In this document: piece by piece, positions 57,073 through 64,000 of the stretch
Layout of the letters: every line of letters starts with the position of its first letter
Position numbering within the stretch: the first letter of the stretch is position 1
NCBI RefSeq assembly: GCF_904846705.1
Contig: NZ_CAJHBS010000018.1
Location: 1-64,000, forward strand
Reading direction: 5' to 3'
Source: Psychrobacter sp. Pi2-52
GTDB lineage: Bacteria > Pseudomonadota > Gammaproteobacteria > Pseudomonadales > Moraxellaceae
Length of the DNA: 64,000 bases
Position numbers and translations under genes: made by a program
Notes under the pieces: model-generated
Databases searched by the model: none
The model's input: only the letters and a program-made list of their open reading frames with translations
What the model was told of the DNA's origin: nothing

Positions 57073-58725
57073 TTAATTGCCAGTTAACAATTTATTGGCA
57101 GGATAACTAATTTGGGAGGTTGAACGTATTACTTGTGATTGCTTACTTGGTAAGTCAAATTCCCACGCTACCATGCCTTGATTGTCATTCCAATCTCGCT
57201 CAGTTACAGGCGGCGTATGCGTCACCGCAACCTTTAAACTATCGTCACGACTGATAGGCTCACTGCCCAGTACTTGCAAACGTACGCTACGATTGTGCTG
57301 ATTGGTAAATTGATAAGCCTTGGTGGTCGTCAGTGTTTGCATACGGTTTAGCACGCCTTTCTCACCTTGCTTATCTTCATTGGTCAGCTCTTTTACGAGC
57401 ATATTTGAATCACGACCAAATCCAATCCCCTGCTCTTTTAGCACTTGATAATTATAACGCGACTGACCTACATAGTTGTCATCACGGTACAACTGTAGCG
57501 AACCATCGACCCAGTCCGGCGTCAAAAACGGCGCTGACGCATACCAGTAGGCAGCAGTCTCAACACTTGGCGTACTGCGAATCCAGAGCTTACTATTACC
57601 TGCCTGCTCCCCAATCACTGTTCGTACGCGTCTCCCGTCACTCGGAATACTGACCAACTGCGGTAAACGATACTCGATGATGCCATTCTTGTTTTGGCTA
57701 CTGACCGTAAAATTAGGTAGCGGTGCCATAGCTGCCTCTGCTCCTTTGTTATAAGCAGGCTCTTCCATCATAACAGGGGACGCATCCATCATAGGTAGCT
57801 CACGTCTTACTCGAGCATCTTCGCTCTCTTCATACAATGATAGACGCTGCACATACGGCAGTTGCCCCGTCGTACTTTGATTAGGGTTCACGGTGCTGAG
57901 TGTCAGTGGTACATTTGTCCAGTTCTCGCCAGTTTGCTGAGCAATAATCGCAGAAGCTGTAATACTCAATTGATCACTATTTGTGTTTAGACGAGCTTGA
58001 TACGTAGGCTCCCAACCTGCACCTTGCACTTGATAATGCAACTTAACGCTACTTGGCGAGCGGCTTGCCGTACGTACACTCACCTGTGTCACCTTGTTAA
58101 AGGTCGATGTCGCGCTGCCTGCCATCAGTTGATTCAGTGCGTCTTGGGCACGCGCTTGTCGCTGTTGAATCTCTAAAATCCTTTGGTTAATACTGGTCGC
58201 TTGATTTTCTATATCGCGGGCATTATTGGCAATCGTACTATCTGTATTGACTTGCGTGGCTTTGGTCAAATTCTGCAAGTAAGCCTTTGCTAACCGTGCC
58301 GCTTCTAATTCAGCATTGATATTGGCTAGGGTATTTTGCTGCGTCTGTACCTTGGCGTCACCTTGATACTGACATTGGGCTGCCTGCTCACCTGTCAGCT
58401 CTTCGATACTGACTTCCCCAACGTTGACACTACCTGTCGCCTGTACGCTTAGACTTTCTTTATCCATATAAGGTGACAGGCACGAAAACACCACCGTTTG
58501 CTCACCGCTACCTGTGATTGGCAATGCGCGCGTCACGCTCGCTAGTCCCTGATAAATGATCACTTGCTCGATGCTACTGGTGGCCGCTTGCGCCGAAGAC
58601 AATCCCAAAATGGCACTACTACTAAGTACAAATGGCAAGATAGCAAATCTAGTCATTTGATTAAGCGGCGGTAATACGCTGCCATGGCCTGTTGAGACAG
58701 GCGAATCCGTTAATTGTGCGTTCAT
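57073..58725 (-). CDS. DUF4139 domain protein (MuiA-like), exported
   Basis: Predicted secreted protein of 550 residues. A signal peptide lies at about residues 25-48 after a polar lead and ends in S-S-A-Q-A-A. The mature part has an N-terminal DUF4140-type domain, a coiled coil (about 125-205, Q-Q-N-T-L-A-N-I-N-A-E-L), then the DUF4139 beta domain with W-E-P-T-Y-Q-A-R-L and G-A-E-A-A-M-A insertion. The family includes mucoidy inhibitor A; its activity is not known. AAGGAATG precedes the ATG. It is divergent from the urt operon. Confidence 0.85.
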   Translation of the reverse strand: MNAQLTDSPVSTGHGSVLPPLNQMTRFAILPFVLSSSAILGLSSAQAATSSIEQVIIYQGLASVTRALPITGSGEQTVVFSCLSPYMDKESLSVQATGSVNVGEVSIEELTGEQAAQCQYQGDAKVQTQQNTLANINAELEAARLAKAYLQNLTKATQVNTDSTIANNARDIENQATSINQRILEIQQRQARAQDALNQLMAGSATSTFNKVTQVSVRTASRSPSSVKLHYQVQGAGWEPTYQARLNTNSDQLSITASAIIAQQTGENWTNVPLTLSTVNPNQSTTGQLPYVQRLSLYEESEDARVRRELPMMDASPVMMEEPAYNKGAEAAMAPLPNFTVSSQNKNGIIEYRLPQLVSIPSDGRRVRTVIGEQAGNSKLWIRSTPSVETAAYWYASAPFLTPDWVDGSLQLYRDDNYVGQSRYNYQVLKEQGIGFGRDSNMLVKELTNEDKQGEKGVLNRMQTLTTTKAYQFTNQHNRSVRLQVLGSEPISRDDSLKVAVTHTPPVTERDWNDNQGMVAWEFDLPSKQSQVIRSTSQISYPANKLLTGN

Positions 58726-58935
58726 ACATCATTCCTTAGCAATAAAATCCATCATGGCAGCCACGCATTGGCTCAACGCGCAAAATAGTAACTATCTTAG
58801 AGATATTACCGTAGCCGTTTTACAGGTCTTTGGCAATAAATGCTTATGGTAGACAGCATTTTTAGTAAACAGCGCCTTTAGCGATAAATCTCTTCATATG
58901 ATAGCTCTTCAATTTTAAAAATTTGGTTTTGATAT

Positions 58936-58994
58936 TGCACCATTTTTTTGTTCATTTCCCCTTTATGGTGCAATTTATTAACCATCCTGCACTA
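58936..58994 (+). promoter_or_regulatory. NtrC-like enhancer sites
   Basis: TGCACCA, five T and TTGTTCA (58936-58954) match the NtrC dyad TGCACCA-N5-TGGTGCA in 12 of 14 arm positions. A further half-site TGGTGCA (58966-58972) and TGCACTA (58988-58994) lie next to it, and TTGCACCAT/ATGGTGCAA form a 9-bp inverted repeat with a 21-base spacer. They lie 70-130 bp before the sigma-54 promoter, the usual place for enhancers. The NtrC identity is inferred from the half-site pattern. Confidence 0.5.
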
Positions 58995-59063
58995 AATTAA
59001 TGAATATATTAATCAGAACTTAATTATTGCTCAATTATTACTCGATTATTGGCTTTTTTAACT

Positions 59064-59080
59064 TGGCACGGAACTTGAAC
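59064..59080 (+). promoter_or_regulatory. Sigma-54 promoter of urtA
   Basis: TTGGCAC (59064-59070) and TTGAA (59076-59080) fit the -24/-12 consensus TTGGCACG-N4-TTGCA, with 10 bases between GG and GA; only the C of the -12 GC is changed to A. It is 56 bp before the urtA start. This implies control by sigma-54 and an activator such as NtrC. Confidence 0.65.
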
Positions 59081-59136
59081 TCTTAATAAGTGTTCAGGAA
59101 CATTATTTTACCTTTTGTATTTATTAGGAGATGTCC

Positions 59137-60489
59137 ATGTTTTCGTTACCAATTTTAGCCAATACTCAAGTAGTAGACCCTCAATCACACGAAAAAATCA
59201 AATCACGTTTTTCGTTACTAGCGGTGGCCGTCGTTGGCAGCTTAAGTCTTATTGGTTGTCAAAAACCTGCCGAAACTGCAGCATCAACAGAGACCACAAC
59301 TGAAACTAGCACAGAAAAGACCACCGAGCCTACTGCTGATGGCGACACTATCAAAGTCGGCATACTACATTCGCTGTCTGGCACCATGGCCATCTCTGAA
59401 ACCTCTCTAAAAGATACCGCGTTGATGACGATTGATGAAATCAATGCCAATGGCGGTGTGCTCGGTAAGCAACTCGAACCAGTCGTCGTCGACCCTGCTT
59501 CTGATTGGCCATTATTCGCTGAAAAAGCCCGTCAACTAATCACTCAAGACAAAGTAGATGTCATCTTTGGCGGTTGGACATCGGTGTCACGCAAATCCGT
59601 ATTGCCTGTAGTTGAAGAGTTGAACGGGTTGATGTTCTATCCAGTACAGTACGAAGGACAAGAGCAGTCAGAAAACATCTTTTATACTGGTGCGGCACCA
59701 AATCAGCAAGCCATTCCAGCGGTAGAGTACTTGATGAGTGAAGAAGGCGGCGGTGCAGAGCGCTTTGTGTTGTTAGGTACTGATTACGTTTATCCACGCA
59801 CCACCAACCAGATTTTAAAGGCATTTTTGAAATCAAAAGGCGTGGCTGATGCAGACATCATGGAAGAGTACACGCCATTTGGTTTCAGCAATTATCAAAC
59901 CATCGTATCTAACGTTAAAAAGTTCTCAACGGGCAAAAAGACAGCGGTTATCTCGACCATCAATGGCGATTCAAACGTTCCGTTCTATCGTGAACTAGCG
60001 AACCAAGGTATCAAAGCGTCAGACATTCCAGTCATGGCATTCTCTGTCGGTGAAGAAGAGCTACGCGGTATCGATACCAGTCTGCTACAAGGGCATTTGG
60101 CGGCGTGGAACTACTTTATGTCGATCAAAAACCCAACCAACAGTGCCTTCACCAAACGCTATAAGCAGTATGCATTGGACCAAAAACTACCAAATGCTGA
60201 AAAAGTCGTGACCAATGATCCAATGGAAGCGACTTATGTCGGTATCAACATGTGGAAGCAAGCTGTCGAAAAAGCCGGTACGACTGATGTCGATAAAGTA
60301 CGTATTAGCATGGCGGGACAAACGTTCGACGCACCTTCTGGCTACACGCTAAAAATGGATGAAGAAAACCATCACCTATGGAAGCCTGTCATGATTGGTC
60401 AAATTCGTGCCGACGGACAGTTTGATACGATTTTCAAAACGCCTGAGGTCATCCAAGCACAGCCATGGAGCGAGTACATTCCTAAATAG
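59137..60489 (+). CDS. urtA: Urea ABC transporter substrate-binding protein
   Basis: Periplasmic urea-binding lipoprotein of 450 residues. After about 27 polar residues comes a signal sequence with lipobox S-L-I-G-C (Cys near 41), a Thr/Glu-rich linker, then the Leu/Ile/Val-type binding fold with V-G-I-L-H-S-L-S-G-T-M and G-G-W-T-S-V-S-R-K. ATG 59137 is preferred because AGGAG sits six bases upstream; ATG 59131 is directly against it. The lipobox lies further in than usual because of the lead. A sigma-54 promoter precedes and a hairpin at 60541 follows. Confidence 0.94.
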   Translation: MFSLPILANTQVVDPQSHEKIKSRFSLLAVAVVGSLSLIGCQKPAETAASTETTTETSTEKTTEPTADGDTIKVGILHSLSGTMAISETSLKDTALMTIDEINANGGVLGKQLEPVVVDPASDWPLFAEKARQLITQDKVDVIFGGWTSVSRKSVLPVVEELNGLMFYPVQYEGQEQSENIFYTGAAPNQQAIPAVEYLMSEEGGGAERFVLLGTDYVYPRTTNQILKAFLKSKGVADADIMEEYTPFGFSNYQTIVSNVKKFSTGKKTAVISTINGDSNVPFYRELANQGIKASDIPVMAFSVGEEELRGIDTSLLQGHLAAWNYFMSIKNPTNSAFTKRYKQYALDQKLPNAEKVVTNDPMEATYVGINMWKQAVEKAGTTDVDKVRISMAGQTFDAPSGYTLKMDEENHHLWKPVMIGQIRADGQFDTIFKTPEVIQAQPWSEYIPK

Positions 60490-60540
60490 GCTACTCCCTA
60501 AATAAGTCAGTACTGAAAAGCACATTGATAGTAACTGAAT

Positions 60541-60590
60541 AGTAGGCGGATGGATAAACGACACTGATAACAATCCTAACGCCTACTTTT
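60541..60590 (+). terminator. Attenuator-like hairpin between urtA and urtB
   Basis: AGTAGGCG (60541-60548) pairs with CGCCTACT (60580-60587), followed by TTTT. The 31-base loop can pair further. It would let urtA be made in larger amounts than the membrane subunits, a pattern seen in other binding-protein operons. Confidence 0.45.
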
Positions 60591-60717
60591 CACATTTATT
60601 TTTAACACTTATTCTTAACTTTTAAATCACACCAAACCTTATCAACTCTTCTATCGCTTGACCCGTTAAGCAGTAGTGGCTAAGGGTTTGTTGTCTGTGA
60701 AAAACAGGGAGCCGCAC

Positions 60718-62529
60718 ATGCAGCACCATACTTTACGCCCGTTTGTAGGGCCAACATCGTCCAAAAATGGAAATAACCCACAAGCATCAGCTAGTGAAGT
60801 CATGCAGTATGCGGCTCGTTTTTCAATTTATGCGCCTCTGCGATTACTTGCATTGATGGCATTATGCATAACAACCTTCATCACCACGGCGTATGCCGAT
60901 CATGATGGTCAGGTACATGACCACGATACGGATATCGCTCATAGTGAGCAATCGTTGCTCACGCCTGCGAACATTCAAACCACCTCAGATACCTCAGTAG
61001 CAACTACAAGTTCAGGCGATGCCATTCAACAATTTGTAGCCGGTGATTTTAGTAAGCGCCAAGCCATGCTAAGTGATTGGCCAGGATCCGTTGAGAGTTT
61101 AGATAGTTTGGTTGAATTCATTGCCAATGATGAACTGTATCAAGGCAATAGTGGGCAAACGTATCTGCTCAATGCAGATGATCAGCTGTTTACTTATCCT
61201 GATAAAAAAGAGACTAACGATTGGCCAAGTGATTTATCACAAATCACCCTAACCAATGCCCTTCGCTCAGCGCTCATCTTTGGTCAAGCCAAGGTAAAGC
61301 TAGCTTCTGACAAGCCCGCACAGCGCCTGCAAGCTGTAGAGATTTTGGCCGATAATATTGACCAAGTAGACCCAGCCATTATCACAATCGCTGCAGCAAA
61401 TGAGGACAATGCTAAAGTCAAAAATGCACTAACGGCACTACAAGCTCGTATTGATTTCAAAAACGGCGACCTACCCACTCAGATTACAGCGGTCAATCTA
61501 CTTGCAAATAGTGATAACCCACAAGTATTGGTCGATATCGAGTCTGCCCTCGCTGCGGATAACTTAGATGCCTCGCTTAAAGCTGCACTTATCGATGCTG
61601 AATCTAGCGTGTCACGGCGTATCGAAATCAGCACATGGACGGGTCATATTTTCACAGGTATGAGTACCGCCAGTATTTTACTGCTGGCGGCGCTTGGTCT
61701 TGCCATTACCTTTGGTTTGCTTGGCGTTATTAATATGGCGCACGGTGAGCTAATCATGATTGGGGCCTATACCACTTATATGGTGCAAAACTTCTTTCAA
61801 GCTTATATGCCAGATATGGCAGGTTGGTATTTGCTTGCCGCTATTCCAGCTGCGTTTTTAGTCAGCGCTGTTATCGGTATGATTATTGAGCGTATCGTGA
61901 TTCGTCCACTATATGGCCGCGAGCTAGAAACCTTACTGGCGACCTTTGGTGTGAGTCTCATTTTGATGCAATTAGTGCGGATGATTTTCGGTGCGCAGAA
62001 CGTTGAAGTCAGTAACGTGGCATGGCTCAGCGGTGCGTATCAAGTGTCATCAAGTTTGGTACTGCCTTACAACCGTATTGCTATTATTGGTTTTACCGTC
62101 ATTGTCGTGGCGCTACTGGTGTACTTACTTAATAAGACCCGATTTGGATTATTTATAAGAGCAGTCACCCAAAACCGTCAAATGGCAAAAGCAGTTGGTA
62201 TTCCTTCTGCACGTATCGATATGATGGCATTTGGTCTGGGCTCTGGTCTGGCTGGTATGGCAGGCTGCGCGCTTGCTCAAGTGGGCAACGTAGGTCCTGA
62301 TTTGGGACAAACTTATATTATTGATACGTTTTTGGTCGTCGTCGTTGGCGGTGTCGGACAAGTATGGGGTGCAGTACTAGCCGCCTTAGGACTTGGAGTC
62401 AGCGGTACGGTACTTGAGATTGGTATCGGTGCGGTATTGGCTAAGATTGTGTTGTTGGTTCTTGTGATTCTGTTTATTCAGAAACGGCCACAAGGTTTAT
62501 TTGCACTCAAAGGCCGCTTTGTCGAATAA
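60718..62529 (+). CDS. urtB: Urea ABC transporter permease UrtB
   Basis: Membrane permease of 603 residues. After about 40 polar residues comes a signal-like hydrophobic stretch, then a 250-residue periplasmic N-domain, and last a LivH-type membrane domain of about 290 residues (I-N-M-A-H-G-E-L-I-M-I-G-A-Y and G-G-V-G-Q-V-W-G-A). The long periplasmic domain is usual for UrtB. ATG 60718 has AGGGAG seven bases upstream; a GTG at 60676 lacks one. It is followed by urtC. Confidence 0.93.
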   Translation: MQHHTLRPFVGPTSSKNGNNPQASASEVMQYAARFSIYAPLRLLALMALCITTFITTAYADHDGQVHDHDTDIAHSEQSLLTPANIQTTSDTSVATTSSGDAIQQFVAGDFSKRQAMLSDWPGSVESLDSLVEFIANDELYQGNSGQTYLLNADDQLFTYPDKKETNDWPSDLSQITLTNALRSALIFGQAKVKLASDKPAQRLQAVEILADNIDQVDPAIITIAAANEDNAKVKNALTALQARIDFKNGDLPTQITAVNLLANSDNPQVLVDIESALAADNLDASLKAALIDAESSVSRRIEISTWTGHIFTGMSTASILLLAALGLAITFGLLGVINMAHGELIMIGAYTTYMVQNFFQAYMPDMAGWYLLAAIPAAFLVSAVIGMIIERIVIRPLYGRELETLLATFGVSLILMQLVRMIFGAQNVEVSNVAWLSGAYQVSSSLVLPYNRIAIIGFTVIVVALLVYLLNKTRFGLFIRAVTQNRQMAKAVGIPSARIDMMAFGLGSGLAGMAGCALAQVGNVGPDLGQTYIIDTFLVVVVGGVGQVWGAVLAALGLGVSGTVLEIGIGAVLAKIVLLVLVILFIQKRPQGLFALKGRFVE

Positions 62530-62539
62530 GGAGACTCCT

Positions 62540-63610
62540 ATGATACTGACCAAATTACTGTCTGATACGCCGCGTAGTGCTGTTTTAATTGGCTTATGTT
62601 TTGCCATACTACTGATACTGCCTTGGCTACATCTTATGCCAGAGACCTCAGCCTTTCACCTTTCAGCCTACTGGATTACCCTGATTGGCAAAATCATGGC
62701 GCTAGCTATGGTGGCTTTGGCACTAGATCTCGTCTGGGGCTATGCCGGTATTTTGAGCTTGGGGCATGGCCTGTACTTTGCTTTGGGTGGTTATGCGTTT
62801 GGCATGTACCTAACACGTGAGACAGCAGGCGATGGCTTACCGGACTTTATGCGTTTCTTGAGTTGGACCGAAATGCCGTGGTACTGGGCGGGCACACAGC
62901 ACTTTTGGTGGGCAGTCGCACTGGTCGTATTAGTGCCTGGCTTGGTTGCTTTTATCTTTGGTTTCTTTGCTTTTCGCTCCAAAATCAAAGGCGTTTACTT
63001 TTCTATCATCACTCAAGCCATGGTCTATGCAGCAGCCTTGCTGTTCTTCCGTAATGAGACAGGCTTTGGTGGTAATAATGGCTTTACTGGTTTTACTACC
63101 TTACTCGGCTATGACATTACCGCTGCCTCTACCCGCTCTATGCTGTGCTTTGTCACGGCCGTAGCCTTATTAGTCTCTTATATGGGTTTGCGTCATTTAA
63201 TGAACCAACCTTATGGTCGCGTACTTGGTGCGATTCGTGACAGCGAAAACCGCTTGCAGTATTTAGGCTACCGTACGCTGTGGTACAAGCTATCCGCTTG
63301 GGTATTATCCGCTGTCATCGCTGGTGTCGCTGGTGCGCTATACGTGCCGCAAGTCGGCATTATCAATCCGAGTGAGATGAACCCAGTGAACTCAATTGAG
63401 ATAGCCGTCTGGGTAGCGACTGGTGGTAGAGGAAGCTTAATTGGCGCGATCTTAGGAACTGGTGTGGTGAACGCTGTAAAAACCTACTTTACGGTCGCCT
63501 ACCCTGAATTTTGGCTATTGATATTAGGTGGGCTATTCGTCGTAGTGACGTTGTTTTTACCCAATGGCATTATGGGCTTGTTCGATCGATTCAAAAAGGA
63601 GAAACAATAA
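62540..63610 (+). CDS. urtC: Urea ABC transporter permease UrtC
   Basis: LivM-type permease of 356 residues with eight to ten membrane helices and the signatures W-G-Y-A-G-I-L-S-L-G-H and V-G-I-I-N-P-S-E-M-N-P. ATG 62540 has AAGGAG six bases upstream, overlapping the end of urtB; an in-frame start at 62501 would lie inside urtB. The stop shares one base with the urtD start, so translation is likely coupled. Confidence 0.94.
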   Translation: MILTKLLSDTPRSAVLIGLCFAILLILPWLHLMPETSAFHLSAYWITLIGKIMALAMVALALDLVWGYAGILSLGHGLYFALGGYAFGMYLTRETAGDGLPDFMRFLSWTEMPWYWAGTQHFWWAVALVVLVPGLVAFIFGFFAFRSKIKGVYFSIITQAMVYAAALLFFRNETGFGGNNGFTGFTTLLGYDITAASTRSMLCFVTAVALLVSYMGLRHLMNQPYGRVLGAIRDSENRLQYLGYRTLWYKLSAWVLSAVIAGVAGALYVPQVGIINPSEMNPVNSIEIAVWVATGGRGSLIGAILGTGVVNAVKTYFTVAYPEFWLLILGGLFVVVTLFLPNGIMGLFDRFKKEKQ

Positions 63611-64000
63611 TGCTAAACGATAAGTCCTCATCGACTGAACAATCGACCAAAGCGCTATCCGAATATGATCATACTGATGGACGTGACGGTCTCAGTCACC
63701 CAAAGCCATCAGGCGTCGATTTTAGCCATGGCATTGCATTATATTTAGAAGATTTAAGTGTTTGGTTTGATTCATTTCGAGCACTCAACAATCTGTCACT
63801 ATATATTGAAGAAGGTGAGCTACGCTGCATTATTGGCCCCAATGGCGCTGGTAAAACCACATTAATGGATGTCATTACAGGAAAAACCCGCCCTACCGAA
63901 GGCAGTGTGTTTTTTGGTCAAACCCACAATCTTGCTAACTTATCTACCGAAGAAATCGCCGAAGCTGGTATCGGACGTAAGTTTCAAAAACCTACTGTCT
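63610..64000 (+). CDS. urtD: Urea ABC transporter ATP-binding protein UrtD, partial
   Basis: The first 130 codons of an ATPase; the gene runs off the window. A polar lead of about 45 residues precedes the ABC domain, where L-Y-L-E-D-L-S-V-W-F-D opens the fold and Walker A reads G-P-N-G-A-G-K-T. Q-K-P-T-V at the cut edge is the Q-loop area. UrtE would be expected next. Confidence 0.92.
   Translation, partial: MLNDKSSSTEQSTKALSEYDHTDGRDGLSHPKPSGVDFSHGIALYLEDLSVWFDSFRALNNLSLYIEEGELRCIIGPNGAGKTTLMDVITGKTRPTEGSVFFGQTHNLANLSTEEIAEAGIGRKFQKPTV

Larger units (their letters stand above)
58726..59136. other. Regulatory region between DUF4139 gene and urtA
   Basis: 411 bp with the DUF4139 leader on the left and, on the right, a sigma-54 type promoter and NtrC-like sites for urtA, described separately. 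No gene seen. Confidence 0.6.

Overview
The window looks like a chromosomal segment of a moderately AT-rich gammaproteobacterium of the family Moraxellaceae, most probably Psychrobacter. The reasons are the overall gene complement, the blocks rpmI-rplT / pheS-pheT-ihfA and hisIE-tatABC, the abundant A/T-flanked hairpin terminators and the acidic low-complexity linkers. This is an inference from gene content, not a database match. Almost everything is core genome; no prophage, CRISPR array, rRNA or tRNA gene was recognised, and the only mobile DNA seen is one 176-bp MITE-like element.

Layout. 1-10 kb: a perfect-consensus promoter firing leftwards out of the window, a UDG-fold glycosylase, upp with an SDR dehydrogenase, a protein resembling a degenerate ADP-ribosyltransferase, an alpha/beta hydrolase, a leftward tyrS-GNAT-DUF1653 cluster, anmK and a FabF-type ketoacyl synthase. 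10-21 kb: a Lys/Glu-rich protein, an aminopeptidase P, a POT peptide transporter, a membrane-anchored Ala/Glu/Thr-rich protein, lnt and corC, a DUF4105 membrane protein, a YcgN-type cysteine-cluster protein and a dienelactone hydrolase. 21-36 kb: a giant DUF2339 membrane protein, ylqF, a GIY-YIG/DUF4357 protein, mutY, tesB, rapA, a D-2-hydroxyacid dehydrogenase, a Baeyer-Villiger-type flavoprotein monooxygenase and rluA. 37-49 kb: trxA, rho, two small lipoproteins, a YpfJ-type zinc peptidase, and leftward ihfA, pheT, pheS, rplT, rpmI, followed by a hotdog thioesterase and hisIE. 49-58 kb: tatABC, a short FBH1-like SF1 helicase, a DusC-type tRNA dihydrouridine synthase, the MITE, MAPEG and OsmC proteins, rppH, an NRDE protein and a DUF4139 protein. 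59-64 kb: the start of a urea ABC transporter operon, urtA-urtB-urtC-urtD, with urtD cut by the window edge.

How the genes work together. The most coherent functional unit is the urt operon. It has a near-consensus sigma-54 promoter and an upstream NtrC-like site, and a hairpin follows urtA, which fits nitrogen-limited urea uptake with extra binding protein. The pheS/pheT/ihfA and rpmI/rplT blocks are translation and nucleoid genes, tatABC forms one export operon, and lnt matures the lipoproteins. Many genes carry in-frame or leader tandem duplications of 6-21 bp, a recurrent feature of the window.

No large undescribed system was found. The best candidates for novelty are the ART-like protein at 2.9-3.6 kb, the MITE whose end supplies the stop codon of the MAPEG gene, and a 30-codon putative membrane peptide upstream of rppH.
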